A stretch of 47,057 bases of DNA from an uncultured Thiotrichales bacterium (lineage in GTDB: Bacteria > Pseudomonadota > Gammaproteobacteria > CAZUMV01), in assembly GCA_938041655.1 (NCBI GenBank), contig CALISW010000139.1, positions 1 through 47,057 on the forward strand, given 5' to 3'. Under the pieces are notes generated by a model. That model had not been told where the DNA came from. It did no database searches and saw nothing but the letters and a program-made list of their open reading frames with translations. Both the position numbers and the translations under genes were made by a program. This document shows positions 16,070 to 27,384 of this stretch, in pieces; position 1 is the stretch's first letter; each line of letters starts with the position of its first letter.

Positions 16070-16482
16070 CGCTTACCAGCAAGCCTCGCCCCGAGCCAGC
16101 CCATAGGTATGTAGGCCAATATCAGGTCAGCCGCGTTAAACCATAAGGGTCCGCCCACACTCATGACCATATATATACCACCTACCAAAAAGAATGCACC
16201 CACACCCATAGCAAACTTAAAATGGTGGCTTACCGCTAGTTTGGCTGCGATAAATGCACCCACCAGAGTGCCTAGCGCATGCCCCAAAAATGGAAACAAA
16301 AAGTTAATGGGAGTAAAAATGTTCATACTCTCACGCAATCCTTCCATGGTAGAAACATCTGCTCCTTCTGGTAAAGGTATTACTGCTGGTCCAACACTCA
16401 CCAGGAAACCATTAACAAATCCACCAATCAGTACTCCGACCACCAACGCCAGAACATTTCTCGCTACTACTTTGAAGTCCAT
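16066..16482 (-). CDS. Small integral membrane protein of unknown function
   Basis: The 138-residue protein has about four membrane segments: residues about 8-30, 58-82 (NFLFPFLGHALGTLVGAFIAA), 88-108 and 113-132. Gly-rich helices (GVLIGGFVNG, GHALGTLVGAF) suggest tight packing. I recognise no named family. It is first of a leftward set and shares an ATGA overlap with the Trp-rich gene. There is no sign of a signal peptide cleavage site. Confidence 0.7.
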   Translation of the reverse strand: MDFKVVARNVLALVVGVLIGGFVNGFLVSVGPAVIPLPEGADVSTMEGLRESMNIFTPINFLFPFLGHALGTLVGAFIAAKLAVSHHFKFAMGVGAFFLVGGIYMVMSVGGPLWFNAADLILAYIPMGWLGARLAGKR

Positions 16483-16566
16483 CTTTTTTCTCCCGTTCTT
16501 ATAACATCTTCAATGTGTCATTAGGGCTATCCTAAAGGCTATGATCGCCTCTTGGCAATCCCTCGA

Positions 16567-16998
16567 TTAAGATTCTAATAATTTCTTTAAATTATCGAAA
16601 TCAGGAGCATGATCGAATAGTTCACCATTTCGAGTCGAAACATCCCAGTTTGCTGCTGAAGCCATATGCAAATGAACTACGACGCTCATATCATCTGTGC
16701 TTTCAAACAAGCCAGCTGGAACCCAATACAAGTCTGTTTCACCTATTTGATTGGGTACCGGGCTCCCACAAGACGAACAGAAATCACTCCTGTAACCAGA
16801 TGACTTTTTATAAGATGATATTATCTCTTCGCCTGCTAGAAACTCGAACATATCACGAGCCACGAACGTGGCTGCATTGGCTGCGCTCCCGGTTACTTTC
16901 CGGCACAACGAACAATGGCATTGATACAGATTCTTCAATCCACCTGTAACTTCAAACTGAACAGAACCACAAAGACACTCACCTTTCACAATCGACAC
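16567..16998 (-). CDS. GFA-family zinc-binding protein (CENP-V/GFA fold)
   Basis: The 143-residue protein has the full set of GFA zinc ligands: C-x-C at 8/10 (ECLCGSVQFEV), the YQCHCSLCRKVTGS cluster with Cys27, Cys29 and Cys32, and FCSSCGSPVP further on. The fold is named after the glutathione-dependent formaldehyde-activating enzyme, but most members are uncharacterised and activity on S-hydroxymethylglutathione should not be assumed. The start codon is GTG, preceded by a good GAGGA site at 7 bases. It stands between two small membrane protein genes. Confidence 0.9.
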   Translation of the reverse strand: MSIVKGECLCGSVQFEVTGGLKNLYQCHCSLCRKVTGSAANAATFVARDMFEFLAGEEIISSYKKSSGYRSDFCSSCGSPVPNQIGETDLYWVPAGLFESTDDMSVVVHLHMASAANWDVSTRNGELFDHAPDFDNLKKLLES

Positions 16999-17023
16999 TT
17001 ATATTCCTCATTAAAAAAACCAG

Positions 17024-17431
17024 CTAAACCTTCTTGTCAAAAATACTTTGCATAAACAGCAAAACCACTCCACCAAAAATAGCATATAGCCCTATTCTTG
17101 AGTATGGACGTAGTAGTTCATCCATGTGTGGCTCTGTAAAAAAACCTAACAATAAGAAAAATAGTGATAGTAAAAATAGTGTGGAAACCAACATCTGAAA
17201 AACCTGACTGACCCGGGCATGCGCACGTATCATGTAGACGCCCATAACGAAATTAATCACTGCTGCCAGTAAAAAGTAGATATGGCCAGAGCGAAATAAC
17301 ATTCTCGCACCATCCGGCATATCTTTAAGGTGATTATACTCATGGTGCATATACTGACCCGTGAGAATAAAAACGAAGACACCAATCAAACCAATCCAGA
17401 AATGCAGCCCTTTGATCAATTTAAAGCTCAT
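17024..17431 (-). CDS. Small integral membrane protein of unknown function
   Basis: The 135-residue protein has four likely membrane helices (about residues 8-26, 47-68, 77-100 and 111-130), with GLHFWIGLIGVFVFILTGQYMHHEY at the start. The His-rich GQYMHHEYNHL loop could bind metal or haem, but that is only an inference. I recognise no named family. It starts 41 bp after the aroC stop and ends 25 bp before the GFA gene, so it could be read from either transcript. Confidence 0.65.
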   Translation of the reverse strand: MSFKLIKGLHFWIGLIGVFVFILTGQYMHHEYNHLKDMPDGARMLFRSGHIYFLLAAVINFVMGVYMIRAHARVSQVFQMLVSTLFLLSLFFLLLGFFTEPHMDELLRPYSRIGLYAIFGGVVLLFMQSIFDKKV

Positions 17432-17472
17432 TGTATTTCTGTTGACAAAACATCACTATTCAATCAGTTTAC

Positions 17473-18570
17473 TCAGGGAGATGCGGGCACATCAGGAAAG
17501 TCTGTTTCAACATTGGCATTTTGTGCTCTTTGTAACAACATATGGTCCATTAATACCATTGCTAGCATCGCCTCTGCGATTGGAGTTGCACGTATGCCCA
17601 CACATGGGTCATGCCGACCCTTGGTAATGATGTCAGTTGGCTTGCCTTGTTTATCGATTGTTTTACCAGACAAGCGCAGGCTGGAGGTTGGCTTAATAGC
17701 AATACTGACCTCAACATTTTGTCCACTTGTAATTCCACCCAACGTACCGCCGGCTTCATTACTCAAAAATCCTTGCGCTGTGATTTCATCTCTATGCTCG
17801 GTGCCTTTTTGTTCCACAGTTTTAAAACCAGCGCCAATCTCTACCGCCTTAACCGCATTGATACTCATCATGGCTTTAGCTATGTCGGCATCAACGCGAT
17901 CAAAAATTGGTTCACCCCAACCCGGCGGCACACCTTCTGCGACCACATTAATTCTCGCGCCAATGGAGTCTCCTTCTTTTCTCAAGGCATCCATATACGC
18001 ACCCAGTTCTTCAACTTTTTCTTTATCAGGAGTAAAGAACGGGTTTTGGTTTACTTCATCCCAATCAAATTTTTCATATTTGATTGGCCCAAGCTGTGCC
18101 ATATAGCCACGAATTAGAGTGCCATATTCCTGAGCCAGATATTTTTTTGCAATGGCACCCGCAGCAACACGGCTTGCAGTTTCGCGTGCGGAGGATCTTC
18201 CGCCTCCTCTATAGTCACGCAGGCCATATTTTTTGTAATATGTGTAATCTGCATGACCAGGCCGAAAGCTATTCGCAATCTCGGTATAGTCTTTGGATTT
18301 CTGGTCGGTATTTTCTATGAGCAACATGATAGGAGTGCCGGTGGTAACACCATCAAATACACCCGAAAGGATTTTAACTTCATCCATTTCTTTACGTTGC
18401 GTGACATAACGGCTCTTGCCGGGGCGACGGCGCTCAAGGTCGGCCTGAAGATCTTCTGTACTTAAGGGCATACCTGGAGGACAGCCATCAACAATACAGC
18501 CAATTGCAGGCCCATGGCTCTCCCCAAAGCTGGTTACTGTAAAAAGCTTACCAATAGTATTGCCTGGCAT
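17473..18570 (-). CDS. aroC: Chorismate synthase
   Basis: The 365-residue protein is chorismate synthase, which removes phosphate from 5-enolpyruvylshikimate-3-phosphate to give chorismate, the last shared step of aromatic synthesis, using reduced FMN. Signatures include [37 protein letters not shown]-like [10 protein letters not shown], the [20 protein letters not shown] active-site stretch and [14 protein letters not shown] near the end. Length is normal. It is in its own context, with a secreted-protein gene 31 bp upstream on the same strand, and no other aro gene in the window. Confidence 0.98.
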   Translation of the reverse strand: MPGNTIGKLFTVTSFGESHGPAIGCIVDGCPPGMPLSTEDLQADLERRRPGKSRYVTQRKEMDEVKILSGVFDGVTTGTPIMLLIENTDQKSKDYTEIANSFRPGHADYTYYKKYGLRDYRGGGRSSARETASRVAAGAIAKKYLAQEYGTLIRGYMAQLGPIKYEKFDWDEVNQNPFFTPDKEKVEELGAYMDALRKEGDSIGARINVVAEGVPPGWGEPIFDRVDADIAKAMMSINAVKAVEIGAGFKTVEQKGTEHRDEITAQGFLSNEAGGTLGGITSGQNVEVSIAIKPTSSLRLSGKTIDKQGKPTDIITKGRHDPCVGIRATPIAEAMLAMVLMDHMLLQRAQNANVETDFPDVPASP

Positions 18571-18601
18571 GGCATTCCTGCTGTCTGATTAATCGTTACG
18601 G

Positions 18602-19144
18602 TTATTGTAACCCAAGCAGACTCTTAGTATTAACAGAATTCCAATTAGCATTATTATAAATGGCCGCTATTATTACTTCTTCATTTTTCACCAGGAAGGT
18701 CAATTGGGCATCTACCAGCAGCCGATCATCAGAAGCCGTAACCATATCTTGTAAGCCATGACACAACCTTTGTTGCATAGCAACGGAACCATTGCCAATA
18801 ATACTCAGAGCTTTCGCGACCATCTGTTCTCTTTCTGCCGCTGATTTTATTATGTAATCCTTTACCACCTGATCATCTCTTGCTACGGCTTTTAACTGAT
18901 ACGCTTTTTGAACTCTGGTCATCGCAGACAATTTTTCAAGATTGAACATCAACCAGTTTTTGTAGGCGCGCCCCTGATTAACACTGGCGCACTTTTGTTC
19001 GACAGCACTTCCGTATTCCATGAAATGTAAAATATTTTCTATTTTTAGATTAGACTTTTTGATTAGCTCTGGCTCTGAAGCCGAGACTATGTATGGATTT
19101 AAACTCAAAGAGACAAACAGAATGAGTTTTGATAGGCGCAACAT
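18602..19144 (-). CDS. Secreted helical protein of unknown function
   Basis: The 180-residue protein has a signal peptide (MLRLSKLILFVSLSLNPYIVSASE, cleavage near 22-23). The mature part looks mostly helical with two Cys (QKCASV and RLCHGL), which could bond in the periplasm. I recognise no family. It lies between cysS and aroC, all three leftward, but with 85 bp before it, including small weak inverted repeats (19190-19212) that could terminate or process cysS mRNA. Confidence 0.6.
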   Translation of the reverse strand: MLRLSKLILFVSLSLNPYIVSASEPELIKKSNLKIENILHFMEYGSAVEQKCASVNQGRAYKNWLMFNLEKLSAMTRVQKAYQLKAVARDDQVVKDYIIKSAAEREQMVAKALSIIGNGSVAMQQRLCHGLQDMVTASDDRLLVDAQLTFLVKNEEVIIAAIYNNANWNSVNTKSLLGLQ

Positions 19145-19229
19145 CTTTAAAACTCGTATGAAAGTTTTTCGAGTCTAATTGATTTATTACATTGAATATA
19201 TACCATTCAATGAAAACAGGACTAAAGTA

Positions 19230-20615
19230 CTATGAACGCTTCCATTGTGTTCCACCAGCCCCGTCTTCCAGAATAATTCCAGCAGCATCAAGCTCATCTC
19301 TAATCTGGTCCGCAGTGGCAAAATCTTTATCGCTACGAGCCGCATTGCGTTTGGCAATCAGATCATCAACATCAGCATCACTCAAGGCATCATCATCGAC
19401 TTCTCCCTGCCATCGAAACCAGGCCTCTGGTTCTTGTTGCAGTAAACCCATTATCGAAGCGCTGCTCAACAAGCGACTTTTCAAATCAATTTTTTCACTC
19501 GAACTTGTGGCTTTATTCAGTTGCCGTGCTATCTCATGCAGTTCCGAAATTGCCAAGGGTGTATTCAAGTCATCTTCTAACGCTGCCATTACCTTTGAAT
19601 CAACCGTTACGGCTTCATCTATTTCCACGCCGGCAACCGAACGCAGTGCGGTATACAAACCATCCAGGCTTGAACGCGCTTGCTGTAGATTATCTTTTGA
19701 CCAGTCCAGACCCGATCGATAGTGACCACTTAGCAAGAACATACGCACCGCTTCACCTGGCGCCATACCTAGGACATCCCGCAATGTAAAAAAGTTACCT
19801 TCTGACTTGGACATTTTATCGCCAGTCATAGTGATGAATGCATTGTGCATCCAATACTTTACGAACTGTTCACCTTCATTGGCACAGCAACTTTGTGCTC
19901 GTTCATTTTCATGATGCGGAAAGACCAGATCCTGTCCACCACCATGAACATCAATTGTTTTACCCAAATGAGCTTCAATCATCGCCGAGCACTCCAGATG
20001 CCAGCCCGGCCTGCCATAGCCCCACGGGCTATCCCAACCCGGCGTGTCATCATCCGAAGGTTTCCACAGCACGAAGTCGCCCGGGTGACGCTTGTAGTCT
20101 GCGACTTCGACTCGAGCGCCCATTTCCATATCTTCTAACTTTCGATTCGAGAGCTGGCCATATTCAGCCATCGATTCAACCGCAAATAAAACATGACCAT
20201 CTGCCACATAAGCATGTTCACGCTCAATCAGTTTTGTGGATAATTCAATCATTTCCTGCATATGGTCAGTAGCACGCGGTTCTATACTGGGAGGCAAGAC
20301 ATTAAGCTTGGCAATATCATCATGTAATGCTTCGGTGAACCGGTCAGTCAATGCCTTGATAGGCTCATCATTCTCTCTGGCAGCCGCATTAATCTTGTCA
20401 TCTACATCGGTGATGTTACGCGCGTAAATCACATTAGGATAAATCTGCTGAAGAACGCGGTAAAAAGTATCAAAGACCACGATTGGGCGCGCGTTACCAA
20501 TATGTATCAGGTTATAAACAGTAGGACCACAAACATACATCGTAACCCGCTCTGGATCGCCTGGCTCGAAGGTTTCTTTCTGTCGCTTTTGAGTGTTATA
20601 AACTTTAAGAGTCAT
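19230..20615 (-). CDS. cysS: Cysteinyl-tRNA synthetase
   Basis: The 461-residue class I synthetase charges tRNA-Cys. Features are [19 protein letters not shown] with zinc ligand Cys29 and the HIGN signature (38-41), [15 protein letters not shown] and [15 protein letters not shown] with further zinc ligands, and the KMSKSEGN loop. Length is normal. The last residue is reached after a typical GGTQWKR tail. A plausible sigma-70 promoter (20648-20676) lies just upstream, so it need not depend on the pmbA transcript that ends 100 bp before it. Confidence 0.98.
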   Translation of the reverse strand: MTLKVYNTQKRQKETFEPGDPERVTMYVCGPTVYNLIHIGNARPIVVFDTFYRVLQQIYPNVIYARNITDVDDKINAAARENDEPIKALTDRFTEALHDDIAKLNVLPPSIEPRATDHMQEMIELSTKLIEREHAYVADGHVLFAVESMAEYGQLSNRKLEDMEMGARVEVADYKRHPGDFVLWKPSDDDTPGWDSPWGYGRPGWHLECSAMIEAHLGKTIDVHGGGQDLVFPHHENERAQSCCANEGEQFVKYWMHNAFITMTGDKMSKSEGNFFTLRDVLGMAPGEAVRMFLLSGHYRSGLDWSKDNLQQARSSLDGLYTALRSVAGVEIDEAVTVDSKVMAALEDDLNTPLAISELHEIARQLNKATSSSEKIDLKSRLLSSASIMGLLQQEPEAWFRWQGEVDDDALSDADVDDLIAKRNAARSDKDFATADQIRDELDAAGIILEDGAGGTQWKRS

Positions 20616-20647
20616 GTCCGTAGTGTGTAATGTATTCCGTTGAGTTG

Positions 20648-20676
20648 AGCATACCCAGTGAATACAACACTAGCAA
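20648..20676 (-). promoter_or_regulatory. Predicted sigma-70 promoter of cysS
   Basis: On the minus strand TTGCTA (20676-20671) and TATGCT (20653-20648) are 17 bases apart, each matching four of six consensus bases. The predicted start would leave a leader of about 25 bases before the cysS ATG at 20615. It falls in the 100-bp gap after pmbA. This is a pattern match only. Confidence 0.4.
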
Positions 20677-20715
20677 CAGAGCACCTACAAAATACTGCGG
20701 TAGTTCACGCTCGCA

Positions 20716-22044
20716 TTAGCCGCCAGCGATCGTCAGTTTGTCCAACAGCCATGAACCAGTATGAAAATTGCCACGCTGGTCCAGGTCTCCACCAATTTCA
20801 ACCAGCCCTGCATAGATATCTTTCAGATTTCCAGCGACAGTTAACTCTTCCACCGGAAAGGCAATTTCACCATTTTCAACCCAGAAACCGGACACGCCTC
20901 GCGAATAATCACCATTGACGATGTTGACACTGGAGCCAATCAACTCGGTTGCTAATAATCCTGTGCCCATACTGTGCAGCATTTCATCCAGATTTTTTTC
21001 GCCATGCGTCAAACGCACATTACGCGTACCACCCGCATTAGCGGTAGTCTCCAAGCCGAGGCGCCGGGCCGAGTAAGATGACAACAAATAACGAGCAATC
21101 TTTCCATCCTCGATGATCTTTGACTGACTGGTAGCAACACCTTCTCGATCACAGCTGGAACTGTTATGCCCTTGTTTAAGATGCGGCTCTTCCCAGATAT
21201 CAATACCATCAGGTAGTAATGACTTACCAACCTGATCCAGCAAGAAGCTGGCCTCTTGATAAATAGCTCTACCAGACAAAGCGCTGAATATATGCCCAAC
21301 CAGAGTTTTCGCAATATCCGCTGAAAATAATACGGGTGCTTCACGAGTACTTAATTTCTGTGGCGAGAGTCTACGAATTGCTCTTTCAGCCGCTTTTTTA
21401 CCGATGCGTTCTGCTGAATCAAGCTGATCAATTTTTCGCTCACTGCTGTACCAGTAATCTCTTTGCATACCGGCATCGTCTTTAGAAATTACACAACAGC
21501 TCAAACTAAATGAGGTCCCTGATTTTGCCGAAATAAAACCATGAGTATTAGCATAGGCTCCTGTTCCTGCTGACGAGGTATAACTGGCACCTTCTGAGTT
21601 ATCGATTTTATCATCAAAGTCCATGGCCGTTTTTTCACACTCAAGCACTGTTGCTATGGCGGCTTCGGCACTATGTTCTGCTGGGTGATATAAATCCATA
21701 TCCTCAATTTCAGTCGCCATTAAACTGGCATCAGCGAGACCGGTGCATTTATCCTCCGAGGTAAACCGAGCAATCTGCAGGGCGGCATTGACTGCCTCCT
21801 GGATAGCCCCCTTAGACAAATCTGATGTACTCGCAGAACCTTTACACTGATTTTGATAAACGCTGATTGAAAGCTGTTGCGAGCGATGAAATTCAAGCGT
21901 CTCAAGTTCCTGCATACGGCAGGCCACAGTTTGGCCATCATCAATGCTTGCCGTGGCGGCAGCTTCAGCGCCAGCCGCTTTTGCAAACGATAATGCTTGC
22001 TCGACTGCATCGGTGACTTGTTGGGTTTCTTTCGCGCGGCTCAT
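20716..22044 (-). CDS. pmbA: PmbA/TldE, partner of the TldD metalloprotease
   Basis: The 442-residue protein is the TldE (PmbA) half of the TldD/TldE peptidase. It has no HExxxH motif, in contrast to TldD. Family features are the [19 protein letters not shown] region, [18 protein letters not shown] and the C-terminal [34 protein letters not shown], which is nearly invariant. In E. coli the pair matures microcin B17 and degrades the CcdA antitoxin. Its start overlaps the tldD stop by 4 bp, which fits equal expression of the two subunits. It is last in the large leftward cluster. Confidence 0.97.
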   Translation of the reverse strand: MSRAKETQQVTDAVEQALSFAKAAGAEAAATASIDDGQTVACRMQELETLEFHRSQQLSISVYQNQCKGSASTSDLSKGAIQEAVNAALQIARFTSEDKCTGLADASLMATEIEDMDLYHPAEHSAEAAIATVLECEKTAMDFDDKIDNSEGASYTSSAGTGAYANTHGFISAKSGTSFSLSCCVISKDDAGMQRDYWYSSERKIDQLDSAERIGKKAAERAIRRLSPQKLSTREAPVLFSADIAKTLVGHIFSALSGRAIYQEASFLLDQVGKSLLPDGIDIWEEPHLKQGHNSSSCDREGVATSQSKIIEDGKIARYLLSSYSARRLGLETTANAGGTRNVRLTHGEKNLDEMLHSMGTGLLATELIGSSVNIVNGDYSRGVSGFWVENGEIAFPVEELTVAGNLKDIYAGLVEIGGDLDQRGNFHTGSWLLDKLTIAGG

Positions 22045-23480
22045 GCTTCAGTACCGCCGACGGTTATCTGATCTATTTTCAAGGTAGGTTGACCAACTCC
22101 TACTGGCACACCCTGACCTTCTTTACCACACACACCCACACCGCTATCAAGCGCAAAGTCATCACCAATCATACTAATTCTTCCCATCGACTCCGGACCA
22201 TTGCCAATCAAAGTTGCACCTTTAACCGGTGTGGTCACTTTGCCATTTTCAATCAAGTAGGCTTCAGATGCTGAAAACACAAACTTACCCGAAGTAATAT
22301 CAACCTGACCGCCAGCGAAGTTAACCGCATACAATCCTTTATCTATCGACTCGATAATTTCCTGAGGGTTATGTTCGCCCGCATTCATATAGGTGTTAGT
22401 CATTCTGGGCAATGGCAAATGCGCATAGGACTCTCTTCTACCATTACCGGTTAAAGACATATCCATTAATCGGGCGTTCATACGATCCTGCATATAATTC
22501 ACCAGGATGCCATCTTCGATCAATGTCGTTGCCTGGGTTTTGGTACCTTCGTCGTCCACACTTAATGAGCCTCTACGCTCTTCCAGAGTGCCGTCATCTA
22601 TAACTGTTACGCCTTTGGCAGCGACTTGTTCACCAATACGTCCACTGAAAGCCGAGCTACCCTTACGATTGAAATCACCTTCAAGACCATGACCCACCGC
22701 TTCATGCAGTAATATTCCCGGCCAACCAGGGCCTAGTACAACCGGCATACCACCCGCTGGTGCACCTACAGCCTCAAGATTAACAACAGCCTGACGCACC
22801 GCTTCTTTTGCATAAACAGACGTCAACTTGTTATCAATAAAATGCTGATAACCAAAGCGACCACCACCTCCATAACTGGCTTGTTCTCTTCGTCCGTTTT
22901 CTTCAACTATGACACTGATATTCATTCTTACTAGAGGACGGGAATCTGCAACCAAATTACCAGCTAGCGTGGCCACCAGAATGTTTTCATGAACGCATGA
23001 AAGACTGGCCGTCACCTGCTTGACCCTGCTATCAGTTTCTCTGGCTATAGCATCCATTTCTCGCAACAGCGCGATTTTGCCATCTTCGTCCATGCTACTG
23101 AGCACATCTTTGGCTTGGTATAAGGGTGTGATTTTCTCGTTCTGATGCCAGTTAGGCAGGCTGCCGGACTGGCCCGCCTTAACGATTGCTCTGGCATTGC
23201 TTGCAACTTCAGTCAGCACCGACATATCAATCTGATCTGAATAAGCAAACCCGGTTTTCTCGCCACTGATAGATCGCATCCCAATACCACTATCGAGATT
23301 AAAGCTGCCTTCACGAATGATGCCATCTTCCAATACCCAGGATTCGTGCCTGGCAGCTTGATAATAAATATCGGCATCATCAATATTCGGGCCAGACAAT
23401 ATCCCCATTAGTTGCTGCAGATGCTGCTCAGTGAGCGCAGCCTGCTGCAGTAAGTCGCTTGTGCTTACAGTATCTTTCAT
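22041..23480 (-). CDS. tldD: TldD metalloprotease subunit
   Basis: The 479-residue protein is the zinc-bearing subunit of TldD/TldE. HEAVGH at 259-264 in [21 protein letters not shown] is the metal-binding site; the later [38 protein letters not shown] and ATLIGNGPE blocks are family-typical. It cleaves unfolded small peptides in the cytoplasm together with PmbA. It begins 34 bp after yhdP and is 4 bp overlapped with pmbA. Neighbours yhdP and rng upstream are the usual partners in Pseudomonas-like genomes. Confidence 0.98.
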   Translation of the reverse strand: MKDTVSTSDLLQQAALTEQHLQQLMGILSGPNIDDADIYYQAARHESWVLEDGIIREGSFNLDSGIGMRSISGEKTGFAYSDQIDMSVLTEVASNARAIVKAGQSGSLPNWHQNEKITPLYQAKDVLSSMDEDGKIALLREMDAIARETDSRVKQVTASLSCVHENILVATLAGNLVADSRPLVRMNISVIVEENGRREQASYGGGGRFGYQHFIDNKLTSVYAKEAVRQAVVNLEAVGAPAGGMPVVLGPGWPGILLHEAVGHGLEGDFNRKGSSAFSGRIGEQVAAKGVTVIDDGTLEERRGSLSVDDEGTKTQATTLIEDGILVNYMQDRMNARLMDMSLTGNGRRESYAHLPLPRMTNTYMNAGEHNPQEIIESIDKGLYAVNFAGGQVDITSGKFVFSASEAYLIENGKVTTPVKGATLIGNGPESMGRISMIGDDFALDSGVGVCGKEGQGVPVGVGQPTLKIDQITVGGTEA

Positions 23481-23514
23481 AAGTTTTCCGTATTTACTTC
23501 AGGTACGACAAAGC

Positions 23515-26500
23515 CTAATCACCTTCAAACAGGTTTTCTTCTTCATCATCAATTTGCTGTATTTTAATTTGCTCAATATCCGGCTCTTCCCAGCTGCCAC
23601 CAATTGTATAACTTTGCGTAATACTTTTGTTGAAATCTACACCGGCACCGCGGGTAACTTTATCCAGCAGATAAACCAATGCGCCAGTCTGAGGACCCGC
23701 GATCAACGTAGTTGCTAATGGCACAGTAGAGGTAACATTTGGCACCACCGACAAATCGAGCGCATAGGTTTTTCTAAACAGATCTGTACTACCTGCCAGA
23801 TCCATATTTGCCGAGTCACTTTCTATAGACATAGAGTCCAGTGACGCCACGCCTTTCTCGATTGCCACTCGCCCTGACAACTTTTCATAGTGCAGACCTT
23901 CTCCGGCAACATCCTGAAACTGCAAGCCAATCCTTTTAGGCAGGGAGTCAAAGTTTATCAAACCAAACACCCGCGCCAGGCCAGGCTCAACATCAGCCAA
24001 ACTCCCCTGCCTTAAAGTAGCACTCAAAACGCCAGAGAGCGTTTCAAAATCAATTTTGTAAGGAGCCCCTTGCCAACTGACATCTGCGTTCAATACACCC
24101 TCACCAGCACGCATGTTTTTACTGACAGCCAAATCTGACAGCAACGAGCCAAAGTCACTTCCTTCAACCTTCATTTCAAGCTGTGAAACTGAGCTATTTT
24201 GCCCAACCTCGTTCCAGTTACCGATAATATTTGTGGTTATACCATCGCGCAGTAAATCCAGTTGTTCAATCAGCATGCCTACCGGCTTGCGCGTACTGAG
24301 TAGTTTTACCGAGCCCAAATTTTTCTTGTTGTACACGAATTCCTGAACCGAAAAATCAAGCCCGGGAATTGACTTAGGCGATACCTGACCTTGACTCTCA
24401 CCTTCACTACTTTCAACGTGGAGCCGCTCAAGCTCTGCAATTAATTTATTCTCTTCACCCAAATCATCTGGGATGCGCATTGTTCCTGCAATGCTTTCGC
24501 TTTCAAGCTCTACATCCCAATACGAATTATTGCTGTTTAGCTCCAGATTCACATTCCTGAAATTCTGGCCGCCAAAAGCCAACATATCGAGCGAGGTATT
24601 TACGTACAACGATGCTTTTGAACCTGCTATTTTTTTTCCACTCAAGTTTTTAACCGTTGAGATCCAGCTTTGTAAATCAACCTCACCACACGCACCGATC
24701 AAACGATAGCCACTAGCTGGCAAACCCGGTTGATCTTGACCGCAGGTAATAGACATTCTAGGAATACTAAAATTACCTCCGTTACTCGTGAGCTCTATCG
24801 CCGCATTCAAGTCAGAACCATAGCTAACCTGTGCCAGACGATTATCCCCGGTAAGCTGCGTTTCAATTTTCACCTTGCGCACTGCATCCATTTGTTTGCC
24901 GACCGGATCTGGCAAATCAAGCTCAGTACCTAATAACTGAGATGACAACACCAGTTTTTGCTGAACACCATTCGCAGCATCCTGACGCGATGGCAAAATC
25001 ACAGTACCGTTCCATAAAGCGTCACCACTAGTAATTGCAGGCAACAATTTATTGTCTGGCAACAACTCTTCAACCGCCATTCGACCAGAAACATTTATAT
25101 GAATTTCCCGATCTTGTTTGGTTACTATAGATCCAACTACCGGCTTGCCCCTGAACCGAGCCCTAATGTCAGATGCATCAAACGAAGATCCGTTAAAAGA
25201 TAGCACCCCTTTCGCATTTAAAAACTCAATATCATTGGCAGGCAATGCCAACAGGTTATCCTTGAAGTCAATGGTCCCTTTTATCACTGTTGAATTACTA
25301 GCACGCATTTTCCCCAGCGGCACTTCTATCTGCAAACCCAGCTCGACGTCACCATCGGTTTCGACTGTGTCGAGAAAAGGAAGGATTTTTGAACCGAGTT
25401 TTGAGTTTTCCAGATACTTAATTCCACCAACTGCAGTTCCTTTTGAGCGGGTATCCAGTTTCACAATGGACTGAAAGTAGTTTTCAATACCAACCCAGCC
25501 TGAAGTAATATTACTATCGTGCACTTTACCGCTATCGAGATCGGCTTTTAAGCCGTAATCAGTAAACGTAACCAAGCCACTAACATCAGTTATATCCGGG
25601 TAGTCATTCAAGTAGTGAACCGTGACGCCACTCGCGTATACCGTGCCTTTTAGTTTTAACTCACGTTCCCGGAAAGCTGACTTACTCAAGGGGCCATTGA
25701 TCGAGAAATCCAGGTTATCCCCACGACCACCTATAATGCCTTGCTTAATCCAACCCCTGACTTTGGGCTTGAGGGTTTGAGGCAAGTATTTAAAAGAGCG
25801 ATCCAGATCAACACCTGGCGAACTCATTTGCAAATCAATGATAGCTGGTGATCCTTTAGCAAGGATCATACTGCCTCCACCTGAAACAGAGAGGTCAGAA
25901 TTGACCATATTCAAACTTTTAATATTCAGCTCAACATTGCCGTCAGCATTTTGCCATTGCAACTCGGTTTCAAATTGATCAGCTTCGAGCACCTGGTCAA
26001 ATAAGGTTTCACTGGCAAAAGTCATCTGATCAGAAGTGACGAAAGCCGTACCAGAATCTGTACCTACTTTAAAACTTCCGGAAAGCTGAGCTATCCCGGG
26101 TAACTTATTACCTTGCTGCCACTTAAGTTCACTAAACTCACCTGAAGCAATGTAGTCTATGACATCATTATCAGTAACAGCGCTGTAGCTGATACTAAGA
26201 TTATGAATATTTCCTTTTGGTTGATTGATTTCCACATACTTATCAAGCTCTATCGCTGCAGGATTAATCGCACTCAATAATAAGCAGGCACTCTCAACAT
26301 CTAAAAAATCGACGTTCATAGAGAGGCCTTTGATTTCCTGATCTGTAACCTGGAAATTCACACTGTAACCGGAATCAGGCCAGATTTTGCCATCAGCTAC
26401 AAGATCCAGACCCTCTGAATTTATTAGCCACTGCCCTTGTTCAACGTTAATATCGAATTTGGTTTCCAGCTTTTCGAGCAACACATCCTTTTGTGCTGCA

Positions 26501-27366
26501 CTCGATTTCTTCATATCAAGAATTACATTTGAAAGAGCCAAATCTGCTTGTGCCTTGAGAGTTTCATCTCCCTGCCACTCTCCCCAAATTACAAAACGTG
26601 CATCTCCTTGATCAAGCTGCATCGGTACATCACCGGCCAACTGCAAAGGAAGCCCTGCTAGTTTAAGGTCATTCGTAGAGGCGGAAAAATTACCTCGCCA
26701 TTGGCGATATTCTTGAAGCGGTCCTTTAACATCGATCGCTAATTCAACATCAGAATCTATACCTTCCGGAAGTGTTACCGTTCCGTTTAATGCCAACGCA
26801 TTTTGTGAGATGTATACATCCATCTCATCGGTGTGCAATTTGTAACTCAACCCAAGTGGCGCATCATTCCAATAGACCTCAAGATCCTGTACCTGAAAGG
26901 TTAGGTTATTAAGAATATCGAGACTCTGCGTGCTCTGGGATCGATTCTCACTAAAATCAAAGCCACTGACGATAAAACGACCATCAATAGTTCGATCTAC
27001 CAGGATTCGACTACCGCGAAGAATTACTTTTCTAGGTATCCACTCTTGCTTTAGTGCACTGGACAGCATGTCGAGGGTGATATCCATGCCCTCAAAACTC
27101 ATTTCCGGCTGATCTCCGGCCTGGTCATAAATGACCAGATCCTTCAAACGTGCCGTTGGAGTGATGCCGTCTACGGTAAATTCAAGGTTACCAATTCTGA
27201 CCGGGCGACCAATTAACTGGCTGACAGCATGTTGAATATTATCCGTGTACTTGCCTCCCATAGGAGCCAACGTTCGCAATGCCGCCACACCCAATGCACC
27301 CAGCAACAGGAGTATGACAAGCAACAGAACCAGGATTGAAATTCCTTTTTTTACAATAAGTTGCAT
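23515..27366 (-). CDS. yhdP: YhdP, AsmA-like envelope phospholipid-transport protein
   Basis: The 1283-residue protein has one N-terminal membrane helix (about 9-32, ISILVLLLVILLLLGALGVAAL) and then a very long beta-rich periplasmic part, the layout of YhdP/TIGR02099. The last 200 residues include GSLADVEPGLARVFGLINFDSLPKRIGLQF, the AsmA-like C-terminus. In E. coli, YhdP and its AsmA relatives bridge the inner and outer membranes and move phospholipids. Length equals the E. coli protein. It lies between rng and tldD, 18 and 34 bp from them, in a conserved order. Confidence 0.95.
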   Translation of the reverse strand: MQLIVKKGISILVLLLVILLLLGALGVAALRTLAPMGGKYTDNIQHAVSQLIGRPVRIGNLEFTVDGITPTARLKDLVIYDQAGDQPEMSFEGMDITLDMLSSALKQEWIPRKVILRGSRILVDRTIDGRFIVSGFDFSENRSQSTQSLDILNNLTFQVQDLEVYWNDAPLGLSYKLHTDEMDVYISQNALALNGTVTLPEGIDSDVELAIDVKGPLQEYRQWRGNFSASTNDLKLAGLPLQLAGDVPMQLDQGDARFVIWGEWQGDETLKAQADLALSNVILDMKKSSAAQKDVLLEKLETKFDINVEQGQWLINSEGLDLVADGKIWPDSGYSVNFQVTDQEIKGLSMNVDFLDVESACLLLSAINPAAIELDKYVEINQPKGNIHNLSISYSAVTDNDVIDYIASGEFSELKWQQGNKLPGIAQLSGSFKVGTDSGTAFVTSDQMTFASETLFDQVLEADQFETELQWQNADGNVELNIKSLNMVNSDLSVSGGGSMILAKGSPAIIDLQMSSPGVDLDRSFKYLPQTLKPKVRGWIKQGIIGGRGDNLDFSINGPLSKSAFRERELKLKGTVYASGVTVHYLNDYPDITDVSGLVTFTDYGLKADLDSGKVHDSNITSGWVGIENYFQSIVKLDTRSKGTAVGGIKYLENSKLGSKILPFLDTVETDGDVELGLQIEVPLGKMRASNSTVIKGTIDFKDNLLALPANDIEFLNAKGVLSFNGSSFDASDIRARFRGKPVVGSIVTKQDREIHINVSGRMAVEELLPDNKLLPAITSGDALWNGTVILPSRQDAANGVQQKLVLSSQLLGTELDLPDPVGKQMDAVRKVKIETQLTGDNRLAQVSYGSDLNAAIELTSNGGNFSIPRMSITCGQDQPGLPASGYRLIGACGEVDLQSWISTVKNLSGKKIAGSKASLYVNTSLDMLAFGGQNFRNVNLELNSNNSYWDVELESESIAGTMRIPDDLGEENKLIAELERLHVESSEGESQGQVSPKSIPGLDFSVQEFVYNKKNLGSVKLLSTRKPVGMLIEQLDLLRDGITTNIIGNWNEVGQNSSVSQLEMKVEGSDFGSLLSDLAVSKNMRAGEGVLNADVSWQGAPYKIDFETLSGVLSATLRQGSLADVEPGLARVFGLINFDSLPKRIGLQFQDVAGEGLHYEKLSGRVAIEKGVASLDSMSIESDSANMDLAGSTDLFRKTYALDLSVVPNVTSTVPLATTLIAGPQTGALVYLLDKVTRGAGVDFNKSITQSYTIGGSWEEPDIEQIKIQQIDDEEENLFEGD

Positions 27367-27384
27367 AGCTAACTTAGTGTACTT

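Noticed and set aside
17330-18106. 258-codon plus-strand open frame
   Set aside because: It is antisense to chorismate synthase and low in complexity of a kind typical of shadow frames.
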